Of a stretch of 64,000 bases of DNA, positions 21,449-29,217 are shown piece after piece. Position 1 is the first letter of the stretch, and the number at the start of each line of letters is the position of its first letter. Where the stretch lies: the NCBI GenBank assembly GCA_035535015.1, contig DATLQU010000024.1, positions 1-64,000 of the forward strand, read 5' to 3'. The position numbers and the translations under genes were made by a program. The stretch comes from Palsa-661 sp035535015 (GTDB taxonomy: Bacteria; Actinomycetota; Acidimicrobiia; Acidimicrobiales; UBA8190). Under the pieces are notes generated by a model that was not told where the DNA came from, did not search any database, and saw only the letters and a program-made list of their open reading frames with translations.

Positions 21449-22476
21449 CGGTCGACCGTTCCTTTCGTGTCGTCGAACGAGGTCATCTCGGTTCCGGCGT
21501 CGGTGGGCCACCTACCGACGGTCACCACATCGCCGTCGGCCCGCACCAGGCGGGCGGACACCCCGTGGGCGGCCAGATTGCCGGGAGCGTCCTCACCCCA
21601 CACCACGGCGGCCGTGCTCCAGGCGTTGGCCTCCAGACAGGTCGGGGCCAGAACGGACACCAGGGCCCAGACGGCAGCGGCGGGCTCCCCGGTCCAGGGA
21701 TCGACGATGTGATGCACGAGCCGACCGTCGTGGCGCCAGGTGCGGCAGGTGGTCCCCGACGTGGCCACCCCACCGGCGAAGACGGCCAGGACCAGATCGG
21801 CCTCGTCGGACGGCGTGTCGCTTCGGATGCCGATGCCGATCGGCCATCCTTCCGTCGGTGCGGGACCGGCCACGGCCACATCACCTCCCAGATTGACCAG
21901 GACCCCGCAGCCGAGACCCCTGGCGATCCGTGCCGCCGACCGGTCGGCGGCCCACGCCTTGGCGCTCGACCCGAGGTCGATGTGGAGACCCCGGGGGATG
22001 GCCGCCGTGCGCGTGACCGGGTCGAGCGCGATCTGCCACCAGCCCGGTGCCGGCACCGGTCGGTCCTGCGCACCGCGGTCGGACTCGCCGATGTCGCCGA
22101 AGTCACGGTCGTAGCCGAGCGCCACCAGGGCTGAACCGGTGGTGGGGTCCACCGTTCCGGCTGTCCGCTCAGCGACGGCACACGCCACCCCCATCGCTTC
22201 GAACAGAAGTGAACTGACAGCCACGGGCTGTCCGTGGCTCGTCTTCTCCAGCCGCTTGATCTCCGAGTCAGGGCGGAACCGGCTGCATGCCTCGTCGAGG
22301 GCCCTGAGGTCGTCGGCCAAGAGGGCCAGAGCCTTGTCGGCCGAGGCGGGGTCGGTCACGATCACCTCGGCCGTGGTACCGATGGCCTGCATCGAACGGC
22401 CGGCGGTCGTCCCCATCGCGGTCACCGTGTCGACCGGGACATCGGGCGCAGACCACTCGAGGAGTTGGTCGGTCAT
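21436..22476 (-). CDS. apbE: ApbE-family FAD:protein FMN transferase (redox locus A)
   Basis: This 346-residue ApbE protein attaches FMN from FAD by a phosphoester bond to Thr or Ser of a target protein. Diagnostic motifs are SRFRPDSEI, GTVDPTTGSALVALGYD, HIDLGSSAKAWAADR, LVNLGGDVAVAG, GGVATSGTTCRTW and HHIVDPWTGEP. No lipobox or signal peptide is visible, so it is either cytoplasmic or exported unconventionally. Its start overlaps the stop of the Thr-rich anchor gene by 4 nt and its end overlaps the cytochrome gene, so it is in one operon. No clear flavinylation target motif is found in locus A; the target may be the locus B proteins or lie elsewhere. Confidence 0.93.
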   Translation of the reverse strand: MTDQLLEWSAPDVPVDTVTAMGTTAGRSMQAIGTTAEVIVTDPASADKALALLADDLRALDEACSRFRPDSEIKRLEKTSHGQPVAVSSLLFEAMGVACAVAERTAGTVDPTTGSALVALGYDRDFGDIGESDRGAQDRPVPAPGWWQIALDPVTRTAAIPRGLHIDLGSSAKAWAADRSAARIARGLGCGVLVNLGGDVAVAGPAPTEGWPIGIGIRSDTPSDEADLVLAVFAGGVATSGTTCRTWRHDGRLVHHIVDPWTGEPAAAVWALVSVLAPTCLEANAWSTAAVVWGEDAPGNLAAHGVSARLVRADGDVVTVGRWPTDAGTEMTSFDDTKGTVDRCWP

Positions 22477-22862
22477 GACGTCTCTTCCGACGTCTTGGTC
22501 GAGGTCTTGGTGGACGTCCTCGGCAGCGCCTGGTTCGATGTCGTCGCCGACGTCGAAGCCCGCGCCGCTGTCTGACCCGATGTCGTGGCCGGCGCGTTCG
22601 TGGTCGTGGTGGTGGTCGGTGTCGTGTTGGTGGTGGCCGATGCGTTCGACGCAGTCGTCGCCGGGGTCACCGACGACCCGACCGTCGTCGCCGTGGCCGC
22701 CGGCGTCGTGCCGGCGCCCGAGACGAGCACGCCTAGTCCGACGGCCCCGGCGCCGGCGGTGACGCCGGCCATGGCGGTGAGCCTGCGAACCCGGATCATG
22801 GCCCGATCGCGGTGCGTTTCGGCTTGACGAGGAGGCCGCTTCGGGGGGGGTGAGTGTGACAT
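22473..22862 (-). CDS. Thr-rich membrane-anchored or secreted small protein (first gene of locus A)
   Basis: ATG 22862 has a strong GAAAGGAGAC site 6 nt upstream. The 129-residue product has a basic N-terminus, one hydrophobic segment (AMAGVTAGAGAVGLGVLVSGAG, residues about 30-51) and a tail almost entirely of Thr, Ser and Ala. This looks like an exported stalk. It lacks a Dxx[ST]GA[ST] flavinylation motif; the nearest is TSGQT. It heads the operon with apbE. A comparable anchor with a low-complexity tail is linked to locus B (49276-49857), so it may position redox partners at the cell surface. Function unknown. Confidence 0.75.
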   Translation of the reverse strand: MSHSPPPKRPPRQAETHRDRAMIRVRRLTAMAGVTAGAGAVGLGVLVSGAGTTPAATATTVGSSVTPATTASNASATTNTTPTTTTTTNAPATTSGQTAARASTSATTSNQALPRTSTKTSTKTSEETS

Positions 22863-23024
22863 CTTCGTCTCCTTTCTCGAGGTTGGTGCGCCGGTCGGTC
22901 AGACTTCTCGTGCGAGCGCCGACCTTTCGACTTCTCTGGTGCCGTCATTGGACAAGGCGCACTCAAGAGCCCGCCCCGACCCCGCTGGGAACCGCCTGTG
23001 AATCGGCCGAGCCCGTCGACTCCC

Positions 23025-23071
23025 GGTCACCGCCTCTCGGTCACAGCGGGCTCACAGCCGGGTCACATTCG
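23025..23071 (+). promoter_or_regulatory. tandem 11-bp direct repeats, candidate response-regulator operator
   Basis: GGTCACAGCGG (23039-23049), GCTCACAGCCG (23050-23060) and GGTCACATTCG (23061-23071) abut with an exact 11-bp period. A fourth GGTCAC lies 14 bp earlier at 23025. OmpR/PhoB-family regulators bind such direct repeats as head-to-tail dimers. The array lies 77-123 bp upstream of the response-regulator start and in the shared region with divergent locus A, so it could control both. Confidence 0.6.
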
Positions 23072-23147
23072 GCCACCAAGTCCCGGTGCGATGCTGGAAG
23101 AACGCACAGGTCAACGGGGCCGGGCTCGGACAGGAAGGGGACGACCG

Positions 23148-23846
23148 GTGGAGTCGACCCGCACCCAGCGAATCCTGGTCGTGGACGACGAACCGTCGAT
23201 CGTGGACGCCGTGGCCACATCGCTGCGCTACGAGGGATTCGAGGTGAGCGAGGCCGTCAACGGCCGGCTGGCGCTCGCCGCCGCCCAGGAGGATCCGCCC
23301 GACCTGATCGTGCTCGATATCATGCTGCCCGACCTCGACGGCCTGGAGGTGACCCGGCGGCTGCGAGCCGACGGCGTCGGTGTCCCCATCCTCTTCCTGA
23401 CCGCTCGGGACGCTGTCGAAGACCGCGTGGCCGGACTCACGGTCGGGGGTGACGACTATGTGACCAAGCCCTTCGCCCTGGCCGAGATCGTGGCCCGGGT
23501 CCACGCCATCCTCCGGCGGGTGGGGGGCGAGCCCGACGACGGGCTGCTGCGCTTCGCCGACATCGAGATGGACGAGAACGCCCACCAGGTGACCCGGGCC
23601 GGACAGGCCGTCTCGCTCACCGCCACCGAATTCAACCTGCTTCGTTTCTTCTTGATCAATCCCCGCCACGTCCTGTCCAAGTCCCAGATCCTCGACAACG
23701 TCTGGCACTACGACTTCGGCGGCGACGGCAACGTGGTGGAGACCTACGTCAGCTATCTGCGCAAGAAGCTCGAGGCTCTCGGTCCCCCTGTCATCCACAC
23801 CGTCCGCCTGGTCGGCTACGTCCTGCGTGAAGCCGCCGCGGATTAG
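23148..23846 (+). CDS. OmpR/PhoB-family response regulator (system A)
   Basis: This 232-residue regulator has a receiver domain with the acidic pair D13-D14, phospho-acceptor D57 (VLDIMLPD), T85 and K107 (YVTKPF). It has a C-terminal winged-helix DNA-binding domain (LTATEFNLLRFFLINP, then VVETYVSYLRKKL). GTG 23148 is preceded by GAAGGGG at good spacing; an in-frame start at 22998 would run through the operator-like repeats and is rejected. The histidine kinase gene follows after 3 nt. It is divergent from redox locus A, so it is a candidate regulator of that locus and of itself. Confidence 0.95.
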   Translation: MESTRTQRILVVDDEPSIVDAVATSLRYEGFEVSEAVNGRLALAAAQEDPPDLIVLDIMLPDLDGLEVTRRLRADGVGVPILFLTARDAVEDRVAGLTVGGDDYVTKPFALAEIVARVHAILRRVGGEPDDGLLRFADIEMDENAHQVTRAGQAVSLTATEFNLLRFFLINPRHVLSKSQILDNVWHYDFGGDGNVVETYVSYLRKKLEALGPPVIHTVRLVGYVLREAAAD

Positions 23847-23849
23847 CTG

Positions 23850-25421
23850 ATGTCACTCCGCGCCCGGTTGTTGATCGCCATCGGGATCATCACCATCGTC
23901 ACACTGGCCATCGCCAACGTCGTCACCTACTCGGCGCTGCAGTCCTTCCTCTATCAGCGGATCGACCAGCAACTCGACCAGTCGCACGTCGGCATCGAAG
24001 CGTGGCTCAACGGCGGGCACACCCTGTCCTGTTACGCCATTCCGGGCCAAGCCGTCCCCGGGGCAAACCCGTCCGTCGGTTCCGGCCCTGGGGTCAATGA
24101 CCAGGACAACCAACCTCCGTCCAATGCCATCGAGGTCCAAGCGGTAGAGGTGCGGACACCGACAGGTGCGATCGTCGGATCGCAGATCTGCGCCGCCAAT
24201 GTGAACGACACCAACTACACGCCGCAGTTGCCGCGCACCATCACCGGGTTCACGAGGGCCCGCAACGGCGAACACGTCGCCTACTTCGTGACGCCGGCCA
24301 CCCGGGCCGGCGGCCCCGACTTCCGGGTCCGTGCCTCGATCCTGAAAGACGGAAATCAGCTCATCGTGGCGCAACCACTGGGCAACACCGTGAGCACCCT
24401 CCATCAGCTCCTGCTCGTCGAGCTGGTGGCCAGCGCCGGCGGCGTGGTCCTGGCCCTCATCGGTGGCCTCTGGTTGGTACGCCTCGGGCTCCGCCCCCTG
24501 CTCGACATGGAACGGACGGCCGAGACCATCGCCGCCGGCAATCTCACGGAAAGAGTCCCCGGCGAGAACGAGAAGACCGAAGTGGGCCGTCTGGCCCGGA
24601 CCCTGAATGTCATGCTGACCCGGATCGAAACGGCGTTCAAGGCCCGGCTGGCCTCCGAGCGCCGGCTCCGTGACTCGGAACAGAGACTGCGGCGGTTCGT
24701 CGCCGATGCATCGCACGAACTTCGTACCCCGATCGCCGCCGTCTCCGCCTACGCCGAGCTCTTCGGACGTGGTGCGTCGGAGAACAAGGACGACCTCGAG
24801 CGGCTGATGAACGGCATCCGCAACGAAACCGGCAGGATGGAACGCCTGGTGGCCGACCTGCTCCTCCTCGCCCGTCTGGACGAGCGCCGCCCGCTCGAAT
24901 ACCAATCTGTCGATCTGGTGGCCCTGTGTGCCGAAGCCGTCCAGACGGCGTCCACCGTGGGTCCGCAATGGCCGGTGACCTTCGAGGCGACCGAACCGGT
25001 GGAAATCATGGGTGACCCGACCGGCATCCGTCAGGTCGTGGACAATCTGCTCGGTAACGTCCGGGCCCACACTCCGGCCGGCACCACGGCCCGCGTCTCA
25101 GTGGGAAGGGACACCGTTGGCGCCGTGATCCGGGTGGCCGACACAGGTCCGGGCATGGACAGCGATGAGGCCCAGCTCATCTTCGAGCGCTTCTACCGCT
25201 CCGACCCTTCCCGGTCGCGGCTGCACGGAGGCGCCGGGCTCGGCCTCTCCATCGTGAGCGCCATCGTGGCCGGTCACGGCGGAACGGTGTCCGCCGAAGG
25301 ACAACCCGGGGTAGGGACGACGTTCACCGTGCACTTTCCCTTCGCCCCGGCGACTGCGCCGCTGGCGGCGGAAGACGACGGACCGAACCCCGAACGTCGA
25401 TGGGACTTGAAACGGCGGTAG
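23850..25421 (+). CDS. membrane sensor histidine kinase (system A)
   Basis: This 523-residue kinase has TM1 at about residues 7-27, an extracytoplasmic sensor of about 155 residues, TM2 at about 186-212, HAMP to about 265, and HisKA with the phospho-acceptor H289 (DASHELRTPIAAV). The HATPase domain has DNLLGNVRAHTP, DTGPGMDSDE, and a G2 box GGAGLGLSI. The sensor contains two Cys (SCYAIPG and SQICAAN), which might sense redox state. Its last residues (after about 505) are encoded by sequence that, on the other strand, belongs to a TnpB relic, so the native C-terminus may have been replaced. It pairs with the regulator immediately upstream. Confidence 0.94.
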   Translation: MSLRARLLIAIGIITIVTLAIANVVTYSALQSFLYQRIDQQLDQSHVGIEAWLNGGHTLSCYAIPGQAVPGANPSVGSGPGVNDQDNQPPSNAIEVQAVEVRTPTGAIVGSQICAANVNDTNYTPQLPRTITGFTRARNGEHVAYFVTPATRAGGPDFRVRASILKDGNQLIVAQPLGNTVSTLHQLLLVELVASAGGVVLALIGGLWLVRLGLRPLLDMERTAETIAAGNLTERVPGENEKTEVGRLARTLNVMLTRIETAFKARLASERRLRDSEQRLRRFVADASHELRTPIAAVSAYAELFGRGASENKDDLERLMNGIRNETGRMERLVADLLLLARLDERRPLEYQSVDLVALCAEAVQTASTVGPQWPVTFEATEPVEIMGDPTGIRQVVDNLLGNVRAHTPAGTTARVSVGRDTVGAVIRVADTGPGMDSDEAQLIFERFYRSDPSRSRLHGGAGLGLSIVSAIVAGHGGTVSAEGQPGVGTTFTVHFPFAPATAPLAAEDDGPNPERRWDLKRR

Positions 25422-25760
25422 CCCGGGGTCTGGCCCTCTTTGGCCCGGCGGTAGAACGCGGCGAAGGCCTCGTCGACCCGTGAAATCGCCCCCCGCACCG
25501 GTTGGTTACCGAAACGGGCCACCTGGGGACACACCTCACGCAACGACGGCACTTCGTTGAACGGGTCGAACCGACTGATGGGCGCTTTGCCATGGGCCAG
25601 GCATGGCGGCGGTGCTCGGGGGAGCCGTTGCAGACGTCTCGGGACCACTGCACCAGGGTCCCGAGGGACCGGGCCTGGCATCGGCTCGGGGACAAGGAGA
25701 ACTCCGCCTTGCGGACGAGAGTCTCGTCGGTGCCGTCGACCAGCAGCCTGGAGGATCCCA
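25395..25760 (-). pseudogene. truncated, frameshifted TnpB (IS200/IS605-family) remnant
   Basis: Two minus-strand frames together encode the N-terminal third of a TnpB/OrfB protein: KAEFSLSPSRCQARSLGTL and VQWSRDVCNGSPEHRRHAW in one, then after a frameshift near 25600 PSLREVCPQVARFGNQPV, VDEAFAAFYRRAKEGQTP and GYRRFKSHRRSGFG in the other. The RuvC-like nuclease and zinc-finger parts are absent. The remnant runs into the 3' end of the histidine kinase gene. No TnpA or clear ends were found. It is a decayed insertion. Confidence 0.7.
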
Positions 25761-25990
25761 CCTTGAGTGCCGGTCGGTCGGAGGAGATCACGCTCTCGAT
25801 CGTGGCAGGGGGTGTAACTGTCAGAAGACCCCTCCAGCGGCGCAAGCGCCGACCGGAGGAGATCCGCGCAAACTCACTTGCGGCGCGCCTGACAGGCGAC
25901 TCCCAGGTCGTCCTGCTGGGGCCCGAAGGTCGATATCCCACAGTGGTCTTTGTCTCCAACCCGGGAGACACGGACCAAAGGAAGACATCA

Positions 25991-26839
25991 ATGGACGAAC
26001 AGATCGACATGACGCCGAGATCCCTTCGCCGCAAACCCCGGCTGATCGCCTCGGGGCTGGCTCTGCTCGGACTCGGCGCCACCGCCGGGATCGCGTCGAC
26101 GGCCCTCAGCGCCGGTGCGGCGACGACCTCGACATCGACCGCCGCGTCATCGAGTGCCTCCGCATCGAGCTGGCCGTCATCGAGTACCCCGTCATCGAGT
26201 ACCGCGTCATCGAGTTCTTCGGGTACCGGGTCGACGACGGCTCCGGCACCGCCGGCCGGCCTGCCCTTGAGCGGCACGGTCACCGCCGTGGGTAGTGCGG
26301 ACGTCACCATCGAGACGAGCACGGCCACGACCACGTACGCCGTCACGGGCACGAGCGACATCGACAAGAACGGTGAAGCGACGCTCAGCGATCTGGCCGT
26401 CGGCGATACCGTCACCTTCAGCACGGCGACCACCAAGGGCACCATCGCCGTCGACAAGCTCCACGCCGGGAGTGAGAAGCTCGACATGCCCGCCAAAGGT
26501 GGCCCCGGAGGTCCTGGAGGCCCCGGAGGCCCGCTCCCCCTGAGCGGCACGGTCACCGCCGTGGGTAGTGCGGACGTCACCATCGAGACGAGCACGGCCA
26601 CGACCACGTACGCCGTCACCGGCACGAGCGACATCGACAAGAACGGTGAAGCGACGCTCAGCGATCTGGCCGTCGGCGATACCGTCACCTTCAGCACGGC
26701 GACCAACAACGCAACGACCGGCATCGACAAGCTCCACGCCGGGAACGAGCAATTGGACATGCCGGCGAGGGACCGCGGAGGTTCTTCCGGGACCGCCGGC
26801 TTCTCGAGAACGAGCTCCGGCTCGACGGCGTCGGCGTAA
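25991..26839 (+). CDS. secreted DUF5666-like protein with a recent internal duplication
   Basis: ATG 25991 follows AAAGGAAGAC. The 282-residue product has a basic N-terminus, a hydrophobic export segment (LIASGLALLGLGATAGIAST), a Ser/Thr-rich linker, and two almost identical copies of a small beta domain (LSGTVTAVGSADVTIETSTA, then LSDLAVGDTVTFSTAT). The domain resembles the OB-like DUF5666 found in actinobacterial cell-envelope proteins. The linker between copies is Gly-Pro rich. It lies downstream of two-component system A but is separated from it by the TnpB relic. Probably extracytoplasmic; function unknown. A strong terminator follows. Confidence 0.8.
   Translation: MDEQIDMTPRSLRRKPRLIASGLALLGLGATAGIASTALSAGAATTSTSTAASSSASASSWPSSSTPSSSTASSSSSGTGSTTAPAPPAGLPLSGTVTAVGSADVTIETSTATTTYAVTGTSDIDKNGEATLSDLAVGDTVTFSTATTKGTIAVDKLHAGSEKLDMPAKGGPGGPGGPGGPLPLSGTVTAVGSADVTIETSTATTTYAVTGTSDIDKNGEATLSDLAVGDTVTFSTATNNATTGIDKLHAGNEQLDMPARDRGGSSGTAGFSRTSSGSTASA
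26268..26705 (+). repeat. 165-bp near-identical direct repeat inside the DUF5666-like gene
   Basis: Bases 26268-26432 and 26541-26705 (offset 273 bp, 91 codons) differ at one position (ACGGGC versus ACCGGC). Each encodes one DUF5666-like domain. The near identity shows recent duplication or gene conversion. Confidence 0.95.
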
Positions 26840-26859
26840 CGCCGCCACAAAAATCGCAA

Positions 26860-26900
26860 GGGTTGCCCGGTGACTCGCAACGTCGGGCACCGGGCAACCC
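26860..26900. terminator. strong 13-bp hairpin between convergent genes
   Basis: GGGTTGCCCGGTG at 26860-26872 pairs perfectly with CACCGGGCAACCC at 26888-26900 around a 15-nt loop. It lies between the stop of the DUF5666-like gene (26839, plus) and the stop of the small membrane protein (26955, minus), so it can terminate transcription from both sides. An A-rich stretch (ACAAAAAT) just before the left arm gives a T-rich stretch on the minus strand. Confidence 0.75.
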
Positions 26901-26954
26901 GGCCCACGAACCCGGCCGGCACGTGGCCACGGAGCCGTCAGCCGGGCGACGAGT

Positions 26955-27254
26955 TCAATCGACGCTCATACCCGGTACCGGGTCCCCGGCGGACGCGCCG
27001 TCCATGGCGTCCCATTCGGGCGGGCGTTGCTTGCGGGCCTTCAACGCCTCGGGATCCTCGTGGATGAGGTGCCACCAGCCGTAGATGGCGATCAGTGCGA
27101 AGCCCGGCCACTCGGCGGAGTAGAACCAGCTGAGGCCGTTGCCGGACAGCGCTCTCGTCACCTGCCACCAACCGGCGGCCAGGCACGCTGATGCGAGCAG
27201 CAGGAACTCGACATGGAGGAACATCGCCCTGCGGGACAGCCAGCGCTTCCGCAC
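26955..27254 (-). CDS. small Trp-rich two-helix membrane protein
   Basis: GTG 27254 (VRKRWLSRRAMFLHVEF) gives a 99-residue protein with two hydrophobic helices, about residues 12-27 and 45-62. Conserved-looking motifs are GWWQVTRALSGNG, WFYSAEWPGFAL and YGWWHLIHEDPEAL, and the tail is hydrophilic and acidic. Similar small proteins sit near respiratory genes in actinobacteria; the function is unknown to me. It is transcribed divergently from ctaB with 138 bp between starts, which may reflect shared regulation of oxidase assembly. Confidence 0.75.
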   Translation of the reverse strand: MRKRWLSRRAMFLHVEFLLLASACLAAGWWQVTRALSGNGLSWFYSAEWPGFALIAIYGWWHLIHEDPEALKARKQRPPEWDAMDGASAGDPVPGMSVD

Positions 27255-27392
27255 GACGACAGCGTAGACCCTGCCACCGATCGGTGTCCTTGGAGCGGGT
27301 TCGTCCTGGGCGGCGGCGCCGGGTCGGAAGAGACCGGGCCGGCCGCCTCCGAGGGCCTCCGACCAGCGCACGGAGAGACTTGGACGGGTAAC

Positions 27393-28325
27393 ATGTCGGG
27401 CGTGCCGAACCGGTTGGGGGTCGGAGAGTTGCACATCGTCGGCCGGCGCACCCCTGTCTTGGCGCGCTGGCAGAGCTACGTCGCCCTCACCAAGCCCCGG
27501 ATCATCGAGCTGCTGCTCATCACGACGGTCCCCACGATGTTCGTGGCCGCCCGCCACGTCCCCTCTTTCCGCCTGATGGCCCTGACTGTCGCCGGCGGCG
27601 CCTTGGCGGCCGGCGGAGCCAACGCCATGAACATGGTCTACGACCGAGACATCGACGCGCTGATGGAGCGGACAAGGAACCGACCCCTGGTGACGGGGGC
27701 GATCAGCCTCCGGGCGGCGACCGTCTTCGCCGCCACGCTGGAGGTGGCGGCGTTCGTCTTGCTGTGGTCGACCGTCAACCTGCTCTCAGCGGTGCTCGCT
27801 GCCTCTGCCACCGCCTTCTACCTGGGCGTTTACACCATGTGGCTCAAGCGGTCCTCGCCGCAGAACATCGTCATCGGCGGGGCCGCCGGGGCTGTCCCGG
27901 TCCTTGTCGGATGGAGCGCAGTGACCGGCCACCTGGGGCTCGCCCCGTTCGTGATGTTCGCCATCATCTTCCTGTGGACCCCACCCCACTTCTGGGCCCT
28001 GGCCGTCCGCTACCGCGAGGACTACTCGAACGCCCGTGTGCCGATGCTCCCGTCGGTGGCCGAGCTCCCCGTCGTGACCCGCCGGATCGTGGCCTATGTG
28101 GTGGTGCTGTGGGCGGCCTCACTTCTCCTGGCACCGGCCGCTCACCTCAACCTGGGCTACTTCGTGGCCGCCCTGATTCTCGGCGCCGTCTTCTTCGTCT
28201 ACGCCTGGGCCCTCTTGCGGGACCCGAGCCCTCGTCGGGCCATGAAACTGTTCGGCTTCTCGATCACCTACCTGACCGCTCTCTTCGTCGCCATGGGAAT
28301 CGACGCCATCGTCCGGATCCACTGA
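27393..28325 (+). CDS. ctaB: protoheme IX farnesyltransferase (heme O synthase)
   Basis: This 310-residue UbiA-superfamily membrane enzyme has about nine helices. The first Asp-rich prenyl-diphosphate motif is NMVYDRDIDALMERTRNRPL. The second conserved region, WTPPHFWALAVRYREDYSNA followed by RVPMLP, is typical of heme O synthases. It adds a farnesyl group to heme b to make heme O, the precursor of heme A for the aa3 oxidase encoded nearby. ATG 27393 (MSGVPNRLGVG) places the first helix correctly; frames starting at 27213 are over-long. SCO-type and membrane protein genes follow on the same strand. No heme A synthase (ctaA) is in the window. Confidence 0.95.
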   Translation: MSGVPNRLGVGELHIVGRRTPVLARWQSYVALTKPRIIELLLITTVPTMFVAARHVPSFRLMALTVAGGALAAGGANAMNMVYDRDIDALMERTRNRPLVTGAISLRAATVFAATLEVAAFVLLWSTVNLLSAVLAASATAFYLGVYTMWLKRSSPQNIVIGGAAGAVPVLVGWSAVTGHLGLAPFVMFAIIFLWTPPHFWALAVRYREDYSNARVPMLPSVAELPVVTRRIVAYVVVLWAASLLLAPAAHLNLGYFVAALILGAVFFVYAWALLRDPSPRRAMKLFGFSITYLTALFVAMGIDAIVRIH

Positions 28326-28353
28326 GATCATCCCGGACGACGTCAGCGCCATC

Positions 28354-29217
28354 GTGTCCACCGAGGTGACCGAACAACCACCGACGGTGCCGCCGCTGTC
28401 GGAGGACGAGCGCGCCGCCGCCTTCCGGCGGTCGGACCCAAAAGTGCCTCGCAACTTCACCTTCATCGTCGTCGGTCTCTTCGCCGTGCTGGCCATCGGG
28501 GGCGTACTCGGTGAGCGACTGCTTTCGAGCGTCGGCCTGAACCCGGCGTCGACCGCCACGCCGTCAACGACACCGACAGCTGTGGCCGCGGCCGTGGCGC
28601 CTCCGCGGGCGGCACCGTCGACACCCGAGGTCGGCGCCCCACTCTCGTACTTCATGGGGATCACCCGGTTGCCGGAGACGCCGGCACCCCCGATATCGCT
28701 CGTCGACCAGGCCGGCCATGCAGTCTCGCTGGCCGGGACAACCGGCGACGTCGTCGTCCTGACCTTCTTCGACTCGCGCTGCCAGGACATCTGTCGGGTC
28801 ATGTCGGCCGAGATCCGCCAGGCCGCCACCGACCTCGGCCCCGAGGCCTCCCACGTGGTCTTCCTGACCGTGAACACCGACCCGGTGGCGCTTTCCTCCG
28901 TTGCGACCTCGGCCGCCGTCACGCAGGCCGGTCTCGGGACGCTTCCATCGTGGCATTTCCTGACATCGAATCTTCGGCACCTGACCCCCGTCTGGAAGGC
29001 CTACGGCGTGACGGTCAACGTGGCCCGCTCCACCGGCCTCGTCGCCCACAACGACGTGATGTACTTCATCGATCCCGGCGGCCACCTCCGGTACGAAGCG
29101 ACACCCTTCGCCGACGAGAGCGCCACGCGAGCGTTCAGCCTGCCGTCGGCGAGCATCGCCCGTTGGGGTGAGGGCATCGCCAGCTACGCGGCCCGGCTGC
29201 TCCGGAGCACGCAGTGA
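28354..29217 (+). CDS. SCO1/SenC-type copper chaperone, membrane-anchored
   Basis: The 287-residue protein has one N-terminal transmembrane helix (about residues 35-54), an Ala/Pro/Thr linker and a thioredoxin-fold SCO domain. The copper-binding Cys pair is C143-x3-C147 (DSRCQDICRVM) and the third ligand is H232 (GLVAHNDVMYFID). SCO proteins deliver copper to the CuA site of oxidase subunit II or keep its Cys reduced. The position 28 nt after ctaB and near ctaC fits that role. GTG 28354 is the likely start. Its stop overlaps the GTG of the next gene. Confidence 0.92.
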   Translation: MSTEVTEQPPTVPPLSEDERAAAFRRSDPKVPRNFTFIVVGLFAVLAIGGVLGERLLSSVGLNPASTATPSTTPTAVAAAVAPPRAAPSTPEVGAPLSYFMGITRLPETPAPPISLVDQAGHAVSLAGTTGDVVVLTFFDSRCQDICRVMSAEIRQAATDLGPEASHVVFLTVNTDPVALSSVATSAAVTQAGLGTLPSWHFLTSNLRHLTPVWKAYGVTVNVARSTGLVAHNDVMYFIDPGGHLRYEATPFADESATRAFSLPSASIARWGEGIASYAARLLRSTQ

